Shown piece by piece: positions 16,939 to 25,777 of a stretch of 64,000 bases of DNA. The notes beneath the pieces are model-generated. The model saw only the letters and a program-made list of their open reading frames with translations, ran no database searches and was not told the origin of the DNA. Made by a program: the position numbers and the translations under genes. Each line of letters begins with the position of its first letter. Within the stretch, counting starts at the first letter, position 1. Source of the DNA: Planctomycetota bacterium (GTDB lineage: Bacteria > Planctomycetota > GCA-002687715 > DRQF01); the NCBI GenBank assembly GCA_020639295.1, contig JACKGY010000003.1, forward strand, positions 186,001 through 250,000, written 5' to 3'.

Positions 16939-18729
16939 ATGCCCCTGGTCCAGCTCCGTTCCGTCTCGCTTTCCCATGGCGGGCCCCTGCTGCTCGATCG
17001 AGCCGACCTCGTCATCGAGCCCGGCGATCGTCTCGGCCTGGTGGGCCGGAACGGGGCCGGCAAGTCGACCCTGATGCGACTCATCGCCGGCCAGCTGGAC
17101 GCCGACGACGGTGAGGTCCAGCGGTCGCGCGGACTGCGCTGCGCGCTCCTGCCCCAGGATGTGCCCGGCCAGCTCCCGGGTCTGGTCGGCGACCGCCTCG
17201 ACGCGGCGCTGACCCGGATCGGGGCCCTCGGCCAGCGCGAGGCGATGATCCGGCGCGAGGCCCTGATGGAGCAGCTCGACCTCGACGCCGGTGTCGCCGC
17301 GGAGACGCTCTCCGCCGGCAAGAAGCGCAGGCTCCTCCTGGCCGAGGCCCTGGTCGTCGACCCGGACCTTCTCCTCCTCGACGAACCCACCAACCATCTC
17401 GACCTCGAGGCGATCGACCGACTCGAGGACCTGCTGGGTCGGCAGCGCGCGGCCCTGCTCTTCGTGACCCACGATCGCGCTTTCCTCCGCCGGACGGCGA
17501 CGCGCATCCTCGATCTCGATCGCGGCAAGCTCCGGATCTGGGACTGTCCCTACGAGGTCTTCCTCGAGCGCAAGGAGGCGGATCTCGAGGCCGAGGCCGA
17601 GCGCAATCTCCAGTTCGACAAGAAGCTGGCCAAGGAGGAGGCCTGGCTGCGGCGGGGCATGAAGGCCAGGCGGCGCCGCAACATGGGGCGCGTGACCGAA
17701 CTGGTCCGGATGCGCGACGAACGCCGCGCCCGTCGCGAGGAGATCGGCCGGGCCCGCGGCCAGCTCCAGGAGGCGCGCAAGAGCGGGCGCATCGTCATCG
17801 ACGTCGAGGGCCTGGAGTTCAGTCACGGCAGCCAGCCGATCGTGCGCGGTCTCGACCTCCGCATCCTGCGCGGCGATCGACTCGGCATCGTCGGGCCGAA
17901 CGGCTGCGGCAAGACGACCCTGATCGGCCTCCTGCTGGGCGGACTGGAGCCGGATGCCGGCCAGGTGCTGCGGGGTACCCAGCTCGAGGTGGCGCGTTTC
18001 GATCAGCTGCACGCGAGCCTCGATCTGAGCAAGACGCCCTTCGAGAACATCGGCCAGGGCAGCGACCGGGTGAGCATCGGTGGCCAGAGCCAGCACGTGA
18101 TCGGTTACCTGCAGAACTTCCTGTTCAGCCCGGAGCAGATCATGGCGCCGGCCTCGAAGCTCTCCGGCGGCGAGCGCAACCGGCTCCAGCTCGCGCGCAT
18201 CCTGGCCCGGCCGGCCAATCTCCTGGTCCTGGACGAGCCCACCAACGACCTCGATCTCGAGACCCTCGAGCTGCTCGAGGAGCTGCTGGCCGACTATTCG
18301 GGCACCCTCGTCGTGGTCAGCCACGACCGGGACTTCCTCGACAACACCGTGAGTTCGACCCTCGTGCACGAAGGCGACGGCCGCTGGAAGGAGTACGATG
18401 GCGGCTACTCGGACTGGCAACGGCAGCGGAAGCTGGAACAGGTCGTCGAGCCCGAGACCACCGGCGAGCGCAAGGCCGAGAGACCGCGTGCGGAGCGCCG
18501 GCGCAAGCTCTCCTTCAAGGAGAAGCGCGAGCTCGAGGCCCTGCCCGAACGGATCGAGGCCCTCGAGACCGAGCGCGACGCGATCTTCGCGCTGATGGCC
18601 TCGCCGGACTTCTATCGCAGCGAGGGCGGCGAGGTCGCGGCGCGTCAGGCCCGCCTGGCGGCGGTCGAAGGCGAACTCGGCGCGGCCTACGCGCGCTGGG
18701 AGGAGCTGGAGGCGCTGGCCGAGAGCTGA
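16939..18729 (+). CDS. uup: ABC-F ATPase, Uup type
   Basis: 596 residues with two ABC domains in one chain and no membrane part. Domain 1 has Walker A GRNGAGKST (about residue 37), a degenerate signature LSAGKKRR and LLLDEPTNHLDLE. Domain 2 has GPNGCGKTT (about 320), LSGGERNR and LVLDEPTNDLDLE. The inter-domain linker (about 200-285) is charged and helical. The C-terminal about 90 residues form a basic coiled coil (LSFKEKRELEALPERIEALE), the DNA/ribosome-binding tail typical of Uup. ABC-F proteins act on the ribosome; Uup also limits precise excision of repeats. It follows a double terminator, so it is transcribed on its own. Confidence 0.9.
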   Translation: MPLVQLRSVSLSHGGPLLLDRADLVIEPGDRLGLVGRNGAGKSTLMRLIAGQLDADDGEVQRSRGLRCALLPQDVPGQLPGLVGDRLDAALTRIGALGQREAMIRREALMEQLDLDAGVAAETLSAGKKRRLLLAEALVVDPDLLLLDEPTNHLDLEAIDRLEDLLGRQRAALLFVTHDRAFLRRTATRILDLDRGKLRIWDCPYEVFLERKEADLEAEAERNLQFDKKLAKEEAWLRRGMKARRRRNMGRVTELVRMRDERRARREEIGRARGQLQEARKSGRIVIDVEGLEFSHGSQPIVRGLDLRILRGDRLGIVGPNGCGKTTLIGLLLGGLEPDAGQVLRGTQLEVARFDQLHASLDLSKTPFENIGQGSDRVSIGGQSQHVIGYLQNFLFSPEQIMAPASKLSGGERNRLQLARILARPANLLVLDEPTNDLDLETLELLEELLADYSGTLVVVSHDRDFLDNTVSSTLVHEGDGRWKEYDGGYSDWQRQRKLEQVVEPETTGERKAERPRAERRRKLSFKEKRELEALPERIEALETERDAIFALMASPDFYRSEGGEVAARQARLAAVEGELGAAYARWEELEALAES

Positions 18730-18767
18730 GCCGGACGCCGCGCGGATCGGCCGGAAAGGAGAGTGGG

Positions 18768-21446
18768 GTGAACGCAGCGGGCGGCGACGGCAGGCCGGAG
18801 CCCTGGACTCTCGAGCCCGAGGACCTCGCCCGCCGGCTCGGGGTCGAGACCGCGGTCGGACTCGACGCGGCCGCGGTGGCCGCGCGGAGGAGGCGCTTCG
18901 GTGCCAACCGCCTCGCCGAGGTCCGCCAGCGCTCGGTGGTCGCCGTCCTGATCGAGCAGTTCCGCAGCCTCGTGGTCCTGCTGCTCTTCCTCGCCGCTCT
19001 CGCCGCCTGGCTGCTCGGCGATCGGCTGGATGCGGCCGCGATCCTGGCCGTCCTCGTCCTCAACGCCCTGATCGGGTTCGGCACCGAGCTACGGGCCATC
19101 CGGTCGATGGCCTCGTTGCGCGCCCTCGGCGTCGCGCGCGTCAGGCTGCGCCGTCAGGGCGTGGTCGTGGTCGTCGCGGCCGACGAGATCGTGCCCGGCG
19201 ACCTGCTCCTCCTCGAGGCCGGCGACGTCGTCCCCGCCGACGCGCGGCTGGTGGAGGTCCGCGGGCTGGAGGTGGACGAGTCGGCCCTGACCGGGGAGTC
19301 CCTGCCGGTCACGAAACGGCTGGCGACCTGTGCCCGGGACGGCGCGCTGGCCGATCGACACGACATGGTCTGGCGCGGGACCGCGGTCACGCGCGGCGAT
19401 GCCGTGGCGCTCGTCTGCGCCACCGGGATGGCGACCGAGCTGGGGCGGATCGCCAGCCTGGTCGACTCGGCGGAAGAGGCCAGCACACCGCTCGAGCGCC
19501 GTCTCGCGGTCCTGGGCGGCAAGCTGCTCGTGGTCACGCTGGCGGTCGCGGTCCTGGTCTTCGTCATCGGTCTCCTGGTCGGCCGACCGGTGCTCTACAT
19601 GGTCCTCACCGCCATCGCCCTGGCGGTCGCGGCGATCCCGGAGGGACTGCCGATCGTGGCGACGATCGCCCTCGCGCGCGGCATGTGGCGGATGGCGCGC
19701 AAGCGGGCCCTGGTCAATCGCCTGTCGGCGGTCGAGACCCTCGGGTCGACCACGATCATCTTCACCGACAAGACCGGGACCCTCACCGAGAACCGCATGC
19801 GCGTGCGCCGGCTCGGAGCGAGCGAGGGACCGCTGGACTGGCCGGCCGAACTGGCGGCCTCGGCGCCGGCCCGCCACCTGCTGCGCGGACTGGCGCTCTG
19901 TTGCGATCACCGCGCCGACGGCCTCGGCGATCCGATGGAGCTGGCCCTCCTCGAGGCGGCGCGCGAGGCCGGCTACGACCAGGACGACCTGGTCCGCGCG
20001 AATCCGCGTCGGCGGATCGAGCCCTTCGATCCCGAGCTGATGATGATGGCCGTGGTCACCGAGGGTCGTGACGGCCTCCGCGTGTCGGTGAAAGGCGCGC
20101 CGGAGCGCGTCCTCGCGGCCTCGGTGGCGATGCTCGAGGAAGACGGTCGTCTGCGTCCGCTCGAGGAGGCCGATCGGCGACGCTGGCTCGAACTCGATCA
20201 CGAACTGGCGCGGGACGGCCTGCGCGTCCTGGGCGCCGCGGAGAAGCGCGTCGACCGGAGCGACGCCGCGGTCTTTGACGGTCTCGTCTTCCTCGGTCTG
20301 GTCGCCCTGGCCGATCCGCCCCGATCCGAGGTCGGCGCCGCCATCGCGGCCTGCCGCGAGGCCGGCATCGCCGTGCACATGGTGACCGGGGATCAGCCGG
20401 CGACCGCCACGGCCATCGCCCGCGAGGTCGGCATCGCCGACGAGCGCGAAGGGGCGGTATCCGGAGTCGAACTGGCGGCCGCCGCCGAGGACGAACTCGC
20501 GGGGCTGCGCGAACGGCGCGTCTTCGCGCGGGTGACGCCGGCGCAGAAGCTCGAACTCGTCCGGCACTGGCAGGATCGCGGGGCGGTGGTGGCGATGACC
20601 GGCGACGGCGTCAACGACGCCCCGGCGCTGAAGAAGGCCGACATCGGCGTGGCGATGGGGCGGCGGGGCACCCAGGTGGCGCGGGATGCCGCCGACATGG
20701 TGCTGACCGACGATTCCTTCGCCACCATCGTCGCCGCGGTCGCGGAGGGTCGGGTGATCTTCGGCAACATCCGGATGGCGGTCGTCTACCTCCTGAGCTG
20801 CAACGTGAGCGAGGTCGTGGTCGTGGCGCTCGGCACCGCGCTCGGTGGCTCGACGCCTCTCCTGCCCCTGCAGATCCTCTACCTCAACCTGCTCACCGAC
20901 GTCTTTCCCGCCCTGGCCATGGCCTTCGGCGTCGGACCGGGCGACGTGCTCCGCCAGCCGCCGCGTCCGCGTGGCGAGGAGATCCTGGAGCGCTGGCACT
21001 GGCGGGGGATCGTGGTCTCGGCCCTGGTGATGAGCGCCGCGGTGCTCGGCCTGCACTTCGCGGATTTCGTCGTCGGTCACCGTGACGAACGCGGCCGGGT
21101 CACGATGACCTTCCTCTGCCTGGCGCTGGCCCAGCTCTGGCACGTCCTCGACCTGCGCGCTCCGGGCAGCACGATGAGGCGCAACGAGATCCTGGGCAAT
21201 GCCTGGCTCGGCGGCTCGATCCTCCTCTGCCTCCTGCTCCTGCTCCTGGCCGCCTGGTGGTCGCCGCTCGCGGCCATCCTGGGGACCCGGCCCCTCGAGG
21301 CCACCGAGATCCTGATGGTCCTCCTGGCGAGCCTGCCCACCGTCGTCCTGGGCCAGATCCTCCTCCGGCGCGGTGGACGCGGCTACTTCGCCGCCCGGGG
21401 GTCTGTTACCACGCGGGATGAAGCCGGCCGGAAAATCGACAACTGA
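18768..21446 (+). CDS. Ca2+-type cation-transporting P-type ATPase
   Basis: 892 residues from GTG 18768, preceded by AAAGGAG. All P2 ATPase blocks are present: the N-terminal cation-ATPase domain, the TGES actuator loop, IPEGLP in membrane helix 4, the phosphorylated aspartate in FTDKTGTLTENR (about residue 333), KGAPE, MVTGDQ and MTGDGVNDAPALKKADIG. Helix 6 carries NLLTD, a Ca2+/Mn2+ (P2A) site, and helix 5 has NVSEV. It probably exports Ca2+ or Mn2+ from the cytoplasm, but a Na+ or unspecified-cation role cannot be excluded. The following YbaN-like gene begins inside its 3' end. Confidence 0.9.
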   Translation: MNAAGGDGRPEPWTLEPEDLARRLGVETAVGLDAAAVAARRRRFGANRLAEVRQRSVVAVLIEQFRSLVVLLLFLAALAAWLLGDRLDAAAILAVLVLNALIGFGTELRAIRSMASLRALGVARVRLRRQGVVVVVAADEIVPGDLLLLEAGDVVPADARLVEVRGLEVDESALTGESLPVTKRLATCARDGALADRHDMVWRGTAVTRGDAVALVCATGMATELGRIASLVDSAEEASTPLERRLAVLGGKLLVVTLAVAVLVFVIGLLVGRPVLYMVLTAIALAVAAIPEGLPIVATIALARGMWRMARKRALVNRLSAVETLGSTTIIFTDKTGTLTENRMRVRRLGASEGPLDWPAELAASAPARHLLRGLALCCDHRADGLGDPMELALLEAAREAGYDQDDLVRANPRRRIEPFDPELMMMAVVTEGRDGLRVSVKGAPERVLAASVAMLEEDGRLRPLEEADRRRWLELDHELARDGLRVLGAAEKRVDRSDAAVFDGLVFLGLVALADPPRSEVGAAIAACREAGIAVHMVTGDQPATATAIAREVGIADEREGAVSGVELAAAAEDELAGLRERRVFARVTPAQKLELVRHWQDRGAVVAMTGDGVNDAPALKKADIGVAMGRRGTQVARDAADMVLTDDSFATIVAAVAEGRVIFGNIRMAVVYLLSCNVSEVVVVALGTALGGSTPLLPLQILYLNLLTDVFPALAMAFGVGPGDVLRQPPRPRGEEILERWHWRGIVVSALVMSAAVLGLHFADFVVGHRDERGRVTMTFLCLALAQLWHVLDLRAPGSTMRRNEILGNAWLGGSILLCLLLLLLAAWWSPLAAILGTRPLEATEILMVLLASLPTVVLGQILLRRGGRGYFAARGSVTTRDEAGRKIDN

Positions 21447-21897
21447 AGACGTCGCCGGCGGTCGGCCGGGACCGCGCTGGTCGCCCCTCGGGCTGCTCCA
21501 GACCGGCCTGGGCTTCGTCTTCCTGCTCCTGGCCGTCCTCGGCTCGTTCCTGCCGGTCCTCCCGACGACGCCCTTCGTCCTGGTCGCGGCCGGCCTGTTC
21601 GCCCGCGGTTCGCCCCGCTTTCACCGGCGGCTCCTGGCCAGCCGGGTCTTCGGATCGACGCTCCGGGCCTGGCAGGAACACGGCACGATCGCGCCCCGGA
21701 CCAAGGCCCTGGCCCTGGTGATGCTGTGGACGGCGATCCTGGCCAGCGTGATCTTCGCCCTGCGCTCGCCGCTTCTCGACCTGCTTCTGATCGCCACCGC
21801 GATCGCGGTCAGCTGGTTCATCCTCAGCCGCCCGAGCCGACCGCGATCGGCGGCGTCAGGGCGAGATTCCGGGGTCGGTGAAGCCGAGCGTGCTTGA
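21418..21897 (+). CDS. YbaN-like (DUF454) inner-membrane protein
   Basis: 159 residues from ATG 21418; the frame extends upstream inside the P-ATPase gene but that part is poorly protein-like. The conserved DUF454 segment GSFLPVLPTTPFVLVAAGLFARGSP spans the first membrane hairpin, followed by two further helices (LALVMLWTAILASVIFAL, LDLLLIATAIAVSWFIL). The function of the family is unknown. It overlaps the P-ATPase gene by 29 bases, which suggests joint expression. Confidence 0.85.
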   Translation: MKPAGKSTTEDVAGGRPGPRWSPLGLLQTGLGFVFLLLAVLGSFLPVLPTTPFVLVAAGLFARGSPRFHRRLLASRVFGSTLRAWQEHGTIAPRTKALALVMLWTAILASVIFALRSPLLDLLLIATAIAVSWFILSRPSRPRSAASGRDSGVGEAERA

Positions 21898-21928
21898 CCG
21901 CGACCGCCGCGGCCGCTTCGATCGGGGC

Positions 21929-23251
21929 ATGCGCAGCCCGATTCCCGGCATCCTCCTCCTGCTCCTCGCCTCGGCCCTCACGGCCCAGGTCGAGGAAGTC
22001 GACGCGGCCGACATCGATGCCCGCCTCGGCCTTCTCCTCGACGAGTACCTGCTGAGCGCCGACGACGACCGGGCGCGGGCGATCGAGAAGGAGATCGACG
22101 GGCTGCCGGAGGTGGACCTCGAGCGCGTCCTCGCCCGCCTGCGCGCGCCGATGTCCCGACCGCCTCGACCGGCCGGGGTACGTCGCCTCGAACTCCCTCT
22201 CGGCGGCGAGGGGCGCCGTTACGTCGGTTTCGTCGCGGTCCCCGAGGGCTACGATCCCGGCCGGAGCTGGCCGCTCTTCCTGACCGCGCACGGCACCGGC
22301 GGCGACGCCGAGGGCCCGCTCCAGACGATGATGCCGCACGCGGCGCGGGCCGGGATGCTGGTGGCGAGTCTCCAGGAATGTCCGGAGCGTCGCGCCGAGG
22401 GTTGGGGCTACAGCGCCGAGGAACGTCGGGTGCAGGAGGAGTTCATCCTCGCCATCCGGCGGGACTACCAGATCGATTCCCGCCGGATCTACATGATCGG
22501 CTGGTCGCGCGGCGGCCACGCCAGCTGGGACCTCGCCCTGAGGCGACCCGGTCTCCTGGCCGGCATCGGTCCCATCGTCGGCGGCGTGCCGGCCCGGGAC
22601 CTCGCGCTCCTGCCGAACCTCCTCGGCACCCGCATCGATGCCGTGAACGGGGGCCGCGACCAGCCCGAACTGGTCCAGGCCGTCAGCGACGCCGCCACCC
22701 GCCTGCGCGAGCTGGGCGTCGACTACCGGGGCCTGATCGATCCGGAGCGAGGTCACGACGTCTTCCTCGATCGACTGGCTCCGATGGTCGAGCATCTCGG
22801 GGCGCAGGTTCGACCCTTGGCCCCGGGGCGGATCGCCATCGCCTCCTGGGAGAAGGACCTCTGCCGCCACGACTGGCTGGCGATCGCCGGTTTCGAGGCG
22901 AAGCTCTACAAACCGGGGGCCCGGATCACGATCCCCGGCGTCGCGAAGATGGGGGCGGAGGAGCGGCGTCGGGCCTGGCTCGAGGCGGTCGAAGCCGGGA
23001 CCGCGCGGCTCGAGGCCGAAGTCCTCGACCAGAACAAGATCCGGATCACCGCGCATAAGGTCAAACGGGTCAAGATCTTCCTGCCGCCGACCGGGATCGA
23101 TCTGGCGCAGCCGGTGGAGATCCTGCTGGGTGAGAAGAGTCTCAGGAAGAGCCGCATCAAGGGCTCGATCCGTGACCTCTTGCGCTCGGCCCGGGCGGCG
23201 CGCGACCCCTTCATGGCCTATCCGGCCAGCGTCGAGCTGAGCCTGCCCTGA
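21929..23251 (+). CDS. secreted esterase / PHB-depolymerase-like hydrolase
   Basis: 440 residues from ATG 21929, chosen because a signal peptide follows directly (SPIPGILLLLLASALTAQ); GTG 21878 in the same frame would add 17 charged residues. The catalytic region resembles LpqC/feruloyl-esterase-type hydrolases: FLTAHGTGGDAEGP, the nucleophile elbow MIGWSRGGHASWDL (about residue 200), and the histidine in PERGHDVF. The C-terminal 150 residues (KLYKPGARITIPGV, VKIFLPPTGIDLAQPVEILL) read like the beta-sandwich tail often attached to planctomycete prolyl-oligopeptidase-like proteins. The substrate is not known. Confidence 0.75.
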   Translation: MRSPIPGILLLLLASALTAQVEEVDAADIDARLGLLLDEYLLSADDDRARAIEKEIDGLPEVDLERVLARLRAPMSRPPRPAGVRRLELPLGGEGRRYVGFVAVPEGYDPGRSWPLFLTAHGTGGDAEGPLQTMMPHAARAGMLVASLQECPERRAEGWGYSAEERRVQEEFILAIRRDYQIDSRRIYMIGWSRGGHASWDLALRRPGLLAGIGPIVGGVPARDLALLPNLLGTRIDAVNGGRDQPELVQAVSDAATRLRELGVDYRGLIDPERGHDVFLDRLAPMVEHLGAQVRPLAPGRIAIASWEKDLCRHDWLAIAGFEAKLYKPGARITIPGVAKMGAEERRRAWLEAVEAGTARLEAEVLDQNKIRITAHKVKRVKIFLPPTGIDLAQPVEILLGEKSLRKSRIKGSIRDLLRSARAARDPFMAYPASVELSLP

Positions 23252-23586
23252 GCCTCCCCGGCCGGACCTCGGCCGCGTTCGGAAAGGCTTGGCAAGTGGG
23301 GACTTGAAAGTCGCCGCTCGGCTCGGCACATTGCTGCGCTCAGGACGGACTCCCGGGTGGTCCGTCCCTGGTTCCTCTCGCTTCGGCGGGAGCCCGCGCG
23401 GGTCTTGATCCGCAGAGCGGTCCGGTCGTCCGCGGCCGGCACCCGGAGTCGTCCAACGCGCGTCGCGATCAAGGGGTCGCCTCGTTCCAGGTTGAGCGGT
23501 GACGACTCGCTTCGTCCAGGAGTCCACGAGACTCGATGGGCACTCGGCTCGAAAGGAGCGCGCGTGCCGTTACAGGTCAACAGTCC
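23252..23586 (+). other. 335-base non-coding region, probable long leader of the RRM gene
   Basis: No protein-like frame is supported here. It contains one clear hairpin at 23343-23367 and an AAAGGAG near 23550 that does not lead into the RRM frame. Cold-shock RNA-binding genes often have long structured leaders, so this region may hold the promoter and a regulatory leader; I see no clear -10/-35 pair. Confidence 0.4.
23343..23367 (+). terminator. hairpin, possible terminator of the esterase gene or leader structure
   Basis: Perfect 8-bp inverted repeat GGACGGAC/GTCCGTCC with a 9-base loop, followed by CTGGTTCCTCTCG, which is only moderately T-rich. It could equally be part of the RRM gene leader. 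Confidence 0.4.
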
Positions 23587-23985
23587 ATGTCCGGAAACAA
23601 GCTCTACGTCGGTAACCTCAGCTTCAAAACCCACGAGTCCGGTCTCGAGGCCGCCTTCTCGGCCTTCGGTACCGTGAACTCGGTCAAGATCGTCACCGAT
23701 CGCGAGACCGGTCGTTCGCGCGGCTTCGCCTTCGTCGAGATGGCCAGCGCCGAAGAGGCACAGGCCGCGATCGAGGGGATGAACGGCGCCGACCTCGATG
23801 GTCGCAACCTCACCGTCAACGTGGCCCGCGAGCGCGAGGAGCGTCCGCGCGGTGGTGGCGGTGGCTATGGTGGCGGTGGTGGCGGCTACGGCGGTGGTGA
23901 CCGCGGTGGTCGTGGTGGGCACGGCGGCGGTCGGAGTGATCGCGGCGGACGTGGCGGCTACGGCGATCGCGAAGAGCGCTGGTAG
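23587..23985 (+). CDS. RRM RNA-binding protein with glycine/arginine-rich tail
   Basis: 132 residues from ATG 23587, where the RRM begins. RNP2 is LYVGNL (residues 6-11) and RNP1 is RSRGFAFVEM (about 42-51), the two aromatic RNA-contact strands. The last 50 residues are an RGG-type tail (GGGGYGG, GGDRGG, GGRGGYGD). The domain layout matches the small cold-inducible Rbp proteins of cyanobacteria and planctomycetes. The Shine-Dalgarno sequence is weak (AGG about 14 bases upstream). The bS21 gene follows after 53 bases, the same pairing known from cyanobacterial rbp-rpsU loci. Confidence 0.92.
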   Translation: MSGNKLYVGNLSFKTHESGLEAAFSAFGTVNSVKIVTDRETGRSRGFAFVEMASAEEAQAAIEGMNGADLDGRNLTVNVAREREERPRGGGGGYGGGGGGYGGGDRGGRGGHGGGRSDRGGRGGYGDREERW

Positions 23986-24038
23986 GAACGAATTCACGAG
24001 ACATCGGGCCGCGGCCCGCACTAGAGGAGACGAAGAAG

Positions 24039-24242
24039 ATGGCGATTCGCGTCGAACTGCGCGAGAACGATTCGGTCGAGTACGCGCTGCGCAAGCTCAA
24101 GCGCATCTGCAGCCGTGAGGGTCGTCCGCGCGGCCGCAAGGCGATGCGCTTCTACGAGAAGCCCAGCGAGCGGCGCCGTCGCAAGATGAAGGAGCGGATG
24201 AAGGTCATCAAGCGTGCCGAGCGCATGCGCGAGATGAACTGA
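24039..24242 (+). CDS. rpsU: small ribosomal subunit protein bS21
   Basis: 67 residues, normal for bS21. The basic helix pattern (YALRKLKRICSREG, MRFYEKPSERRRRKMKERMK) is diagnostic. An AGAGGAG Shine-Dalgarno lies upstream. bS21 binds the platform of the 30S subunit near the anti-Shine-Dalgarno helix. Being co-directional and close to an RRM protein gene, it is probably induced with it, for example in the cold. A terminator follows 26 bases after the stop. Confidence 0.95.
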   Translation: MAIRVELRENDSVEYALRKLKRICSREGRPRGRKAMRFYEKPSERRRRKMKERMKVIKRAERMREMN

Positions 24243-24268
24243 TCCGGGCCCTTCGGCTCCCGATTCGA

Positions 24269-24298
24269 ACGAGGTCGTCGGTCCGCCGGCGACCTCGT
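24269..24298 (+). terminator. terminator of the RRM-rpsU unit
   Basis: 13-bp stem (one G-T wobble) ACGAGGTCGTCGG / CCGGCGACCTCGT with loop TCCG, followed by a short T-run (TTTCAC). Confidence 0.8.
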
Positions 24299-24411
24299 TT
24301 CACTTGGCGTCGGTCGGGCGGCGCGATCGGGCGTAAATCCGGGAAGACTCCGGCGAACGAAAGCGCTTCACGAACGTCCAGGTCGAGCATGGAGCCTGAA
24401 CGGAGGAGTGC

Positions 24412-25701
24412 ATGACCCGTCTTCCAGTCCCGATCATCCTCGTCGTCCTGCTCGCGGCCCAGCTCCGGCTCGTCGCCCAGGACGAAGCCGTCTGGGTCCT
24501 GGTGGATCACGGTCGCGTCCTCACGGCCGACGCGGCTCGATCCGAAGGCTACTTCGAGCGCGACGGCACCTGGCTCGAGAAGCGCTGGAAGAAGAAGGTC
24601 GCCGGCTGGGAGCGCATCGATCGCAAGCACTCCGAGTGGTCGGACCCCTGGAAGACCAAGAGCAAGCACTACCGGATCATCACCAACCTGCCCGCGCACC
24701 TGGTCGAGACCGAGGTCTCGCCCTTCCTCGACGCGCTCTTCGAGGCCTACGGCAAGTTCTTCAAGGACGAGTTCGGCATCGCGGCGCGCTCGGCGGACAA
24801 CAAGTTCATCAACGTCCACAAGAGCATCGAGGACTACGCGGTCAACACCGGCGGCCGGTCGGTGGAGGAGGCGCGTTACAACCCCGGCTTCATCCAGGGC
24901 GGTTCCGAGCTGGTCGTCTACTACGACCGAGACGAGCCCGAGGTCTTCTTCAACACGGTGATGCACGAGAGCGCGCATCAGTACATCCAGGCGCTCTATC
25001 CCGGGGCGGCCTTCCCGATCTGGATCGATGAGGGCCTGGCCACCTACTTCGAGGGCTGCCAGTACTCGCGTTCGCGTCAGGAGTTCATCGTGGGCCATCT
25101 ACCCACGGAACGGCTCTTGAGCGCGCAGCACAGCCTCGACGAGAATCCCGGGGCTTCGATCGGCAAGCTCTTCCTCAACGTGCCGCGGACCCGCTTCGGT
25201 GCCCGCGAGTACGCCCTGGCCTGGAGCTTCATCCACTACCTGACCCACGGCGAGGGCGGCAAGTGGCGCCGCCACTTCGTCACCTTCCTGAAGGAGATGA
25301 ACGGGGCGGGCACCAAGCTGTCGCCGAGCGAGGTCTTCGCCAAGATCTCCGGCAAGTCCTTCGCCGAGCTCGAGGAACCCTGGAAGGCGCACGTTCGCGC
25401 GCTGAAGGGCACGCGGCCGGAATGCTGGGTCGTGGGCGTCGAGGGCGACGCCGCCGCGCTTGCTTCCTTCCGGCTCCAGCCCGGTGACCGGATCATCCAG
25501 CTCGACGGGCAGAACGTGGTCAATGCCGAGCACTTCGCCGAGCTCTGGAGCGGGCTGGCGGAGGGCGCCGAGATCGCCCTGGTCCTGAGTCGCAAGACCG
25601 ACGCCGGTCGCAGCCGCGTGGGCGTGATCACCCGCAAGGAAGGCGAACAGGCGCCGGCCGTTCGCAACATGATCTCGCGGGAGGGCAGCCTGATCGACTG
25701 A
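24412..25701 (+). CDS. secreted DUF1570-type gluzincin metalloprotease with PDZ domain
   Basis: 429 residues with a cleavable signal (IILVVLLAAQLRLVAQ). The zinc site is MHESAHQYIQ (about residue 184), and the downstream WIDEGLATYFEG supplies the third ligand in the manner of gluzincins such as the DUF1570 family. The first part (YFERDGTWLEKRWKKK) is a short strand region often seen in these planctomycete proteins. From about residue 335 there is a PDZ domain, with FRLQPGDRIIQLDGQNV as its peptide-binding loop. It probably acts in the periplasm or outside the cell. It is monocistronic, after the rpsU terminator. Confidence 0.82.
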   Translation: MTRLPVPIILVVLLAAQLRLVAQDEAVWVLVDHGRVLTADAARSEGYFERDGTWLEKRWKKKVAGWERIDRKHSEWSDPWKTKSKHYRIITNLPAHLVETEVSPFLDALFEAYGKFFKDEFGIAARSADNKFINVHKSIEDYAVNTGGRSVEEARYNPGFIQGGSELVVYYDRDEPEVFFNTVMHESAHQYIQALYPGAAFPIWIDEGLATYFEGCQYSRSRQEFIVGHLPTERLLSAQHSLDENPGASIGKLFLNVPRTRFGAREYALAWSFIHYLTHGEGGKWRRHFVTFLKEMNGAGTKLSPSEVFAKISGKSFAELEEPWKAHVRALKGTRPECWVVGVEGDAAALASFRLQPGDRIIQLDGQNVVNAEHFAELWSGLAEGAEIALVLSRKTDAGRSRVGVITRKEGEQAPAVRNMISREGSLID

Positions 25702-25777
25702 GCCGCGGTCGTGATGGTCCGGAACTTCGATCCGCGAGGGTGGACAAGGTCCCGGCCGCCGTGTTCTCATCCCGATC

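Noticed and set aside
16291..18420. 709-codon minus-strand frame opposite the M56 and Uup genes
   Set aside because: It is the shadow of Uup, whose Walker A, signature and DEPTN motifs are unambiguous.
19089..21143. 684-codon minus-strand frame opposite the P-type ATPase
   Set aside because: Shadow of a gene with complete P-ATPase motifs; composition is non-protein-like.
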